DNA of 64,000 bases from Lolium rigidum (lineage: Eukaryota > Streptophyta > Magnoliopsida > Poales > Poaceae): positions 177,536,017-177,600,016 of the forward strand of contig NC_061513.1 in NCBI RefSeq assembly GCF_022539505.1, given 5' to 3'. The notes under the pieces are model-generated. The model did not search any database. It was given only the letters and a program-made list of their open reading frames with translations, and had not been told where the DNA came from. Shown piece after piece: positions 57,751 to 64,000 of the stretch (position 1 is its first letter; every line of letters begins with the position of its first letter). Position numbers and translations under genes: made by a program.

Positions 57751-58012
57751 CACTTCCCCAAATATCATCTTCCTCATATTAGAGGCAACCATCGGCACAC
57801 AAATGAAATAAAAAGGTAAAAGTAAAGGTTACTACAGTAGTAACAACCTTCAAAAACTAAAATAAGAACCTACTGAAATAAAAATAACCGAAAGAGAAAC
57901 AACCAAAAGAAGCGAAACAAGTATATACAAATGACCGGCAATTGTAATATGCAATGAATGAGTGATGCCGGCGTACCTCCCCCCAAGCTTAGGCTTTTGG
58001 CCTAAGTGGAGA

Positions 58013-59229
58013 TCAACCCCACGGTGCCCATGAGGTGGCACCTCCGTAATATGATGAAGGAGGATCCTGTCCTTGGTACAAGCTGGAGGACGCACCAGGA
58101 TACGTGACGGTGTACCCGTCAGAGGGCTCGGCGTCCTCGGAGTCGTGCTGCTGGTGAAAGCCAAGTATCCTCAGCTGCTCATCCACCTCCTCCCTGGAGC
58201 GCGACCACGGCCTCCTGCGAACACTGAACAAATCACCTGCGGCAAAGGGATTTCCCTCTCATCCCCGTCAATAAACAACATTCTATAGACAATATTTTCA
58301 AAATTAGAGTTAGTTGTGAAAAATTGGTGACCCTTCATAGCAGCAATATCAAGCTTAATAGGAATTAATTTCTCATCACTAGGATCAACAGAAAGACCTA
58401 GATATGCAACAATACGTGAAGCAACAATTCCTCCATAAATAGGTCCCTTACTAGCTAAGCGACGAGCAATGAGAGCACCAAGATGATAAGGTGTACTTCC
58501 AGTAAGTGCAGCAACCAGAAAAGCAAGATGATAACTAGAAATGTTGCTAGTGTTCTCCCTACCAAGAATGCTAGTAGCAAGATAGTAAGTGAAATATCTA
58601 ATGGCAGGGAGCTGAATGTTCCTTATCTTGCCGCGCTGAATGGTACGGTCATCATCGTTGGTAACTTCTCGATAGAGTTCCATCAAAGCTTTGGGGCGGT
58701 TCTCGATCTTCTTCGCTGTACCTATAGGAGTAATGTCCAATGCAGCACAAAAATCACCCAACTTCATAGTAATAGGCATATCATAAATCTTAAACTTAAT
58801 TGATGGTGTGAAAGGTGTGTTGCTGAATTTAAAGCTTTCAACAAAGATTTTAGTTAGCATATAAAATTGATCACTCTCATCTTCCATATAGGTAGACAAG
58901 CCCACCCTATTAATGAGAAACAAGAAGTCATCAAGTAGCCCTGCATTACGCAAAAAGTCAGTACACGGAAAGGATGAAGCATTAGGAATCCCATTGTCCT
59001 CTTCATCTTCAAAGCTAGGTGCAATGACATCCTCATCATAGGATCGCCTAACTCGAGTGGCTGCCCTTGAAGGCCTTGCCACTCTTGTCGTATCCCTCTC
59101 GAACACTTCTCCAAAGGTGTGGTTATGCATTTTCCTTTTCTGAAATTTTTCAACAATCATTATAAAAGTTGATTTTGAGACATATAAATGAGGGAAACTA
59201 CTATAGGAACTTGATAGAGTACTAAACAT
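58013..59229 (-). pseudogene. ORF1-like gene of the Athila-like element
   Basis: The main frame (59229-58171) contains SSFPCTDFLRNAGLLDDFLF, FCAALDITPIGTAKKIENRP and YFTYYLATSILGRENTSNIS. These features match the Arabidopsis-retrotransposon-ORF1 (Athila ORF-1) family of unknown function. Near 58200 the frame shifts to RRPWSRSREEVDEQLRILGF and ends with YYGGATSWAPWG. In intact relatives both parts would be one protein. It lies 3' of the coding core, where Athila elements carry their additional gene. Confidence 0.65.
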
Positions 59230-60027
59230 GCATCAAAACTAATTTTTACAACTTAGAACAAGCATGCAAACTCACTTAACATGTCACCTACAACAACAAA
59301 ATAATCAAGATATACTCAACTAAACAAAATTCTATTTGGATAATCGGAGGAGTCACATACCGGAGAACAAATGCCCCAAATCTCAGCAGCAAAGATGGGC
59401 TGAGCAAGGAGATCGAAAATCTCGAGCAAGAACAGAAAGAAACTCGGATTGGAACAATGGTGGTGTGTTTTCCCGTGGAAGAGAGTGAAGTGGTAGGTGG
59501 ATGAGTGAGTGGAGGGCCAGGTGGGGCCCTCTCCACAGGGTGGCGCGTCCCCCATGCTGGCCGCGCCAGCACATGGGGTGCAGCCCTGGGGTGCCCCACT
59601 GGTCAGCCCCAGGCACTCCCAGGTTGCAAATTTTAAAATAGGACCAGTGATATAATTTTTGTAAATTTTTGAAAACTTCGAAAAATGCACATTTCTGGGT
59701 GTTAAAATAACTGTTTCAGGGCAGAAAAAGATTTTCAAAATTTTAAACAACTAAAGCATCTTGCAAAACAAGTAGTACTACAGAAAGTAAAACAAGTGTG
59801 GAGAAAGAAAGAAATGTTGTTTAGCTCTTCCATGCATTTAAAATGTACTTGTTAACAAGGTTGATCAAGTCTTGCCACCAAATAAATTTTACATGACATA
59901 AGAAGAAATAAACCTCAAATCAATCATGTTACCTTATATTGTATTGATATGGACCCAATCATAATATTTTGATATCCTTCTTTAGGCTCATATATAGGAC
60001 AATCAATAACTCCCACTTTGATAGTTC
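59230..60027. other. Spacer between protease and ORF1-like gene
   Basis: AT-rich with no recognisable pol motif on the minus strand. The GC-rich patch 59515-59630 resembles parts of the LTR family. It marks the place where reverse transcriptase and integrase are missing. Confidence 0.45.
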
Positions 60028-60696
60028 TCAAATTAGAAATTGTATTAACTCCATATACTTTATCAATCTTCTTGGGAAAATAAACAGTATGCTCCTTGTC
60101 ATCAACATTGAAAGTAACTTTTCCTTTATTGCAATCAATAACAGCCCCTGCAGAGTGTTAAGAAAAGGTCTTCCAAGAATAATAGACATATTATCATCTT
60201 CAGGCATTTCCAACACAACAAAATCAGTTAATATTAAGCAATTATTAGCAACTTGAACAGGAACATCCTCACATATACCAACAGGAACAGCAGTAGATTT
60301 ATCGGCCATTTGCAAAGATATATCAGTTGGTATCAACTTATCTAAATAAAGTCTCTTGTAAAGAGAAAAAGGCATAACACTAACTCCTGCTCCCAAATCA
60401 CATAGAGCAGTTCTAACATAATTATTCTTGATGGAACAAGGGATAGTTGGTATACCGGGTCTCCCGAGCTTCTTTGGAACCTTGCCATTGAAAGAGTAAT
60501 TAGCAAGCATAGTGGAAATCTCCTCATTAGGAATTTTCCTTTTGTTAGAGACAATATCTTTCATATACTTTGAATAAGGAGGCAATTTAATAGCATCAGT
60601 CAAAGGGATTTGCAAGAACAAAGGTTTCATCCAATCACAAAATTTATTATAGTGTTCTTCCTCCTTTGATTTTAGTTTCTTAACAGGAAAAGGCAT
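60028..60696 (-). CDS. Retroviral-type aspartic protease domain
   Basis: A frame of 222 residues with YSFNGKVPKKLGRPGIPTIP, then the active-site loop ALCDLGAGVSVMPFSLYKRL (Asp at 100) and a flap-like region, ending with the IILGRPFLNT motif (about 170-180). Plant gypsy proteases carry DLGAS in this family; here the Ser is Gly, which probably weakens activity. It follows gag directly on the minus strand, upstream of where pol would start. Homodimeric proteases of this class cleave the gag-pol polyprotein. Confidence 0.75.
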   Translation of the reverse strand: MPFPVKKLKSKEEEHYNKFCDWMKPLFLQIPLTDAIKLPPYSKYMKDIVSNKRKIPNEEISTMLANYSFNGKVPKKLGRPGIPTIPCSIKNNYVRTALCDLGAGVSVMPFSLYKRLYLDKLIPTDISLQMADKSTAVPVGICEDVPVQVANNCLILTDFVVLEMPEDDNMSIILGRPFLNTLQGLLLIAIKEKLLSMLMTRSILFIFPRRLIKYMELIQFLI

Positions 60697-60699
60697 TTG

Positions 60700-62579
60700 C
60701 TTTTGAACCCAAGGTTCTCTTTCATTACCATGTTTCTTAGCAATGAAATCTTCTTTAGTGTACTTTTTATTTTTAGCATGCTTTTCAGGTTCATCTTCAA
60801 CCTCTTCTTTATCAGAAACATCATTCTTGTCATTATCTTTATCATGTTCATTACCACTTTCAGTTTCAGCATCAGAAATAGAAATACTATTAGGATCATT
60901 AACATGTTCAAAAGATTCTACAACAGTTTTATGTTTCTTCTTCTTTTTCTTAGAAGGAGCACTAGTTTCTTTAGTTCGTTGAGAATCTTGTTCAACTCTT
61001 TTGGATGCCCCTCGGGATATAGAGGATCCTGAGTAGAAACACCACCTCTAGTTGTTACTTCATAAGCATGTTTTTCTTTAGAAGTATTTTTTAACAAGTC
61101 ATTTTGCACTTTAGTGAGTTGATCAATTTGAGTTTGAACCATATGAAAATGTTTAACAAGCATCTTAACATCATTGGAGGTTCTCTCCACAATATCATGC
61201 AATTTACTAATAGCTTGAGAATTTTCCATTAAATGATTCTCTACTCTCATATTAAAGTTATCTTGCTTAACAACATAATTATCAAATTCATCTAAACATT
61301 GATCAGGAGGTTTTGAGTAAGGAATGTCTCCTTTATCAAAGCGTTGAAGAGAATGTAACTCAATTGTGGATGAAGGGGGAGTTATCTTACATAAATCTTC
61401 TATGGGAGGTAAATTGTTCACATCTTCAGATTTAATACCTTTCTCTTTAAGAGATTTCTTGGCTTCCCTCATATATTCATCATTTAATTCAATCATACCC
61501 CTCTTCTTCAATAATGGTGTTGGGGTTGGTTCAGGTGTAGTCCAATCATCATGATTTTGGCTTATTCTAGCCATTAATTCTTCAGCTTCGTCTAGAGTTC
61601 TTTTCCCGAAAACACAACCGAGCACAACTATCCAGGTATGCCCTAGACTCAATGGTTAGTCCACTATAAAATATATCAAGTAAGTCATGCTTTTCCAAAT
61701 CATGTCCAGGCCGAGCTCTAAGAAGAGAGCAAAACCTTGCCCAAGCTTCAGACAATTTCTCTCAATCTTCCTAGTTAAAACTATAAATTTTCTGCAAAGC
61801 AATATGTTGAGCACTAGCAGGAAAATATTTACGAAAGAAAACATCAAGCAAACCACTTGGACTATCAATAGAATCAGGAGGCAAACTATTATACCAAGTT
61901 TTAGCATCATCCTTTAATGAGAAAGGAAAATTTTTAGCAACAAAATAAGTACGCTTCTTGATATCATCAGAAAACAAGCTACTCAAAGTAGAAAGCTCAT
62001 TCATGTGCTCTACAACACTTTCTTTTTCAGTACCACAAAAAGGTGTTTTCTCAACAATAGATATATGAGATAAATCAAGAGAAAATATAATCTTATCCTT
62101 AATGTTTATAGGAGATGTGGCAAATTTAGGATCGAGCAGTATATCTAAGCATGTGTGCAGAAGCTTTTAATGTTACTTGCACCAGTAGTAGCATTACATT
62201 TATCAATAAAATCATCATCAAGTTCCACATAATCTTCATCAGGATCATCACTAGAGTGTTCAACAGACTCATGTGAATTAACAGGTGTAACAATATTTTC
62301 ATTAGGAATTTCAGTATTTTCAATTTGTCTAGACCTAGCAATTGTAGCATCTAGAAAAGGACCTAATGAACCATTATCATCAAGCATAGTAGAAGCATCA
62401 TCAAAATTATCAAAGCAATTTTCAGATTCAGCAGAAGTACCAACACATGAAGCTTGTGGTGGTGAAACAAGTTGACTTATCACAGATGGTGAATCAAGAG
62501 CAGCAGAGGTACTCAGAGTTGTACCTTTTCTTGTAGTGGATGGTAATATGGCGACTTTAGCATCGCGAGGTTTACCCAT
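60700..62579 (-). pseudogene. gag of the Athila-like element, frameshifted
   Basis: The N-terminal part (62579-62145) starts MGKPRDAKVAILPSTTRKGT and is rich in Ser, Asp and Glu. The capsid part (62004-61771) has FSLKDDAKTWYNSLPPDSID and DVFFRKYFPASAQHIALQKI. Another frame (61652-60918) holds RTLDEAEELMARISQNHDDW and a coiled-coil stretch QTQIDQLTKVQNDLLKNTSK. A Lys, Glu and Asp rich linker leads to the protease. At least three frameshifts or stops divide it. Confidence 0.7.
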
Positions 62580-62666
62580 GATGGAGGATTTGCGGCGAAC
62601 AATATCAATTCAGGTGAACTTGCAAATAGGGCTATGCTCCCCGGCAACGGCGCCAGAAAATAGTTT

Positions 62667-64000
62667 TGATGACCCACAAGTATAGGGGATCACAACAATC
62701 TTCGAGGGAAGTAAAACCCAATTTATTGATTCGACACAAGGGAAGCCAAAGAATATTTGTAAGCCTTAACAGCGGAGTTGTCAATTCAGCTGCACCTGGA
62801 AATAGACTTGCTCGCAATAGTTTATCAGTAGCAACAATTTTATAGCAGTAGCAGTAGTGAAATATAAGCAACAGTGTAATAAAGACAGCAGTAGTGATTA
62901 TAGTAAACAACAGGATTAAAATAATATAGGCATAGGGATGGATGAACGGGCGCTGCATGGATAAGATAACTCATGTAATAATCAAGACAAGACATTTTCA
63001 GATAATAATAAAACAGTATCCAAGTACTAAATAACCATAGGCATGTGTTCCGTATATAGTCGTACGTGCTCGCAATGAGAAACTTGCACACCATCTTTTG
63101 TCCTACCAGCCGGTGGCAGACGGGCCTCTAGGGAAACTACTGGTAATTAAGGTACTCCTTTTAATAGAGTACTGGAGCAAAGCATTAACACTCCGTGAAC
63201 ACATGTGATCCTCATATCACGACCTTCCCCTCCGGTTGTCCCAATTTACTGTCACTTTGGGGCCTCGGGTTCCGGACAGACAATATGTGTATACAACTTG
63301 CGGGTAAGATCATAAAACAATGAATATCATCATGAATCAATAACATGTTCAGATCTGAAATCATGGCACTCGGGCCCTAAGTGACAAGCATTAAGCATAA
63401 CAAGTTGCAACAATATCATAAAAGTACCAACAACAGATACTAGGCACCATGCCCTAACAATCTTATGGCTATTGCATGAACAATCTTATCCAATCCCTAC
63501 CACCCCCTTCAGCCTACATCGGGGATTTACTCACACATGGATGGGGAAACATGGATGGTCGATGGAGAGGCGTAGGTGGCGATGATGGCGATGATCTCCT
63601 CCAATTCCCCGTCCCGGCAGGGTGCCAGAACGGAGTTTCGATCCCGAAATAGGGTTTTCGATGGCGGCGGAGTTCTGGATGTCTTCTGGAAAATTGGTCG
63701 AACCCCCGTGCGTTTTTAGGTCAAGGGCTTTAAGTAGTCCAGAGGGGAGCGCCGGGGGCTGGCCGAGGCGGCGTCCCCATGTGGCGGCGCGGCCATGGGC
63801 CCACCGCGCCGCCACGTGGTGTGCGCGCCTCGTGGCCCCCCTCCGTCTCGTCTTCTGGCTCCGTGGGTCTTCTGTAAAAATAGGCCCATTGCAATTATTT
63901 CCGGGGATTTTCTCGAAAGTTGATTTTACGCACAAAAATAAGACACTAGGGCAATTCTGCTGAAAACAGCGTTAGTCCGTGTTAGTTGTATCCAAAATAC
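62667..64000 (-). repeat. 5' LTR and Asp-tRNA primer site of the Athila-like element
   Basis: The LTR starts on the plus strand at TGATGACCCACAAGTATAGG and continues past the window edge. At 62638-62655 is the exact complement of TGGCGCCGTTGCCGGGGA, the standard Asp-tRNA primer site. The LTR shares its end with the LTR at 27058-28809 in inverse orientation, including the block with CCCCGTCCCGGCAGGGTGCC near 63605. Confidence 0.88.

Larger units (their letters stand above)
57751..64000 (-). mobile_element. Athila-like gypsy element without visible RT
   Basis: Minus-strand order: LTR (off the right edge to 62667), primer site, gag (62579 to about 60700), protease (60696-60028), a noncoding stretch, and an ORF1-like gene (59229-58013). 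In Athila-group elements, ORF1 or env-like genes follow pol. Here reverse transcriptase and integrase are absent between protease and the last ORF, so the element is non-autonomous. The left LTR would lie in or beyond the gap. Confidence 0.7.

Noticed and set aside
62638..62655. tRNA genes at primer-site motifs (also 1621, 3507, 17897, 54679)
   Set aside because: They are 12-18 base complements of tRNA 3' ends beside LTRs, with no cloverleaf.

Overview
The window looks like nuclear DNA of a Pooideae grass (wheat, barley, rye or oat group). The grounds are long stretches of nested Ty3/gypsy elements whose LTRs open with TGATACGTC, several Stowaway MITEs with CTCCCTCC ends, PIF/Harbinger elements with TAA target duplications, and two host genes with grass-type structure. 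Nothing bacterial is present: no operons and no CRISPR array. Two runs of 100 N (28449-28548 and 57651-57750) are assembly gaps.

There are two intact host genes, both on the minus strand. One is an intronless leucine-rich-repeat receptor kinase at 9479-12304 (RPK1/RPK2-like, LRR-XV type). The other is the DEAD-box mRNA export helicase UAP56 at 21595-26335. I could resolve all 11 coding exons of UAP56, a short 5' UTR intron, one GC-AG intron and a final 11-nt coding exon. They add up to exactly 428 residues, the normal length of this family.

Layout. 1-2083: the LTR, gag and protease of a degenerate gypsy element, inserted into the gag of an older element. 2084-7784: that older element, with a 4.26-kb LTR and an extra ORF upstream of gag. 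9.5-12.3 kb: receptor kinase. 13.27-13.74 kb: a MITE sitting inside a (TA)n microsatellite (Micron-like). 14.6-18.2 kb: a probable Harbinger element holding a transposase remnant, an inserted internally deleted gypsy element, a WNK-kinase exon fragment and a miniature LTR-like repeat. 19.1-21.25 kb: a second Harbinger element with an exact TAA duplication and a decayed transposase. 21.6-26.7 kb: UAP56. 27.06-28.8 kb: gypsy LTR sequence split by a gap. 29.85-about 38 kb: a probable Helitron on the minus strand, with a 3' hairpin and CTAG end, exons of an RPA70-like OB-fold gene, a receptor-like-cytoplasmic-kinase fragment and a LINE insertion. 39.5 kb: a tRNA-derived SINE with a 13-bp duplication.

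41.07-57.65 kb is one gypsy element with a plus-strand gag and a spliced gene on the opposite strand. An intron of that antisense gene contains a solo LTR (46050-56592, target duplication ATACA). The solo LTR in turn contains a complete 9.0-kb minus-strand non-autonomous gypsy element (47086-56112, duplication GTGTT). The gag of this inner element carries an uninterrupted run of about 304 TTC/GAA triplets. 57.75-64 kb is an Athila-like minus-strand element with gag, protease and an ORF1-like gene but no visible reverse transcriptase.

The transposon genes have no collective pathway. The interest lies in nesting order, gene-fragment capture, antisense spliced genes and the huge triplet repeat. 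All family names rest on reading motifs by eye; no database search was run.
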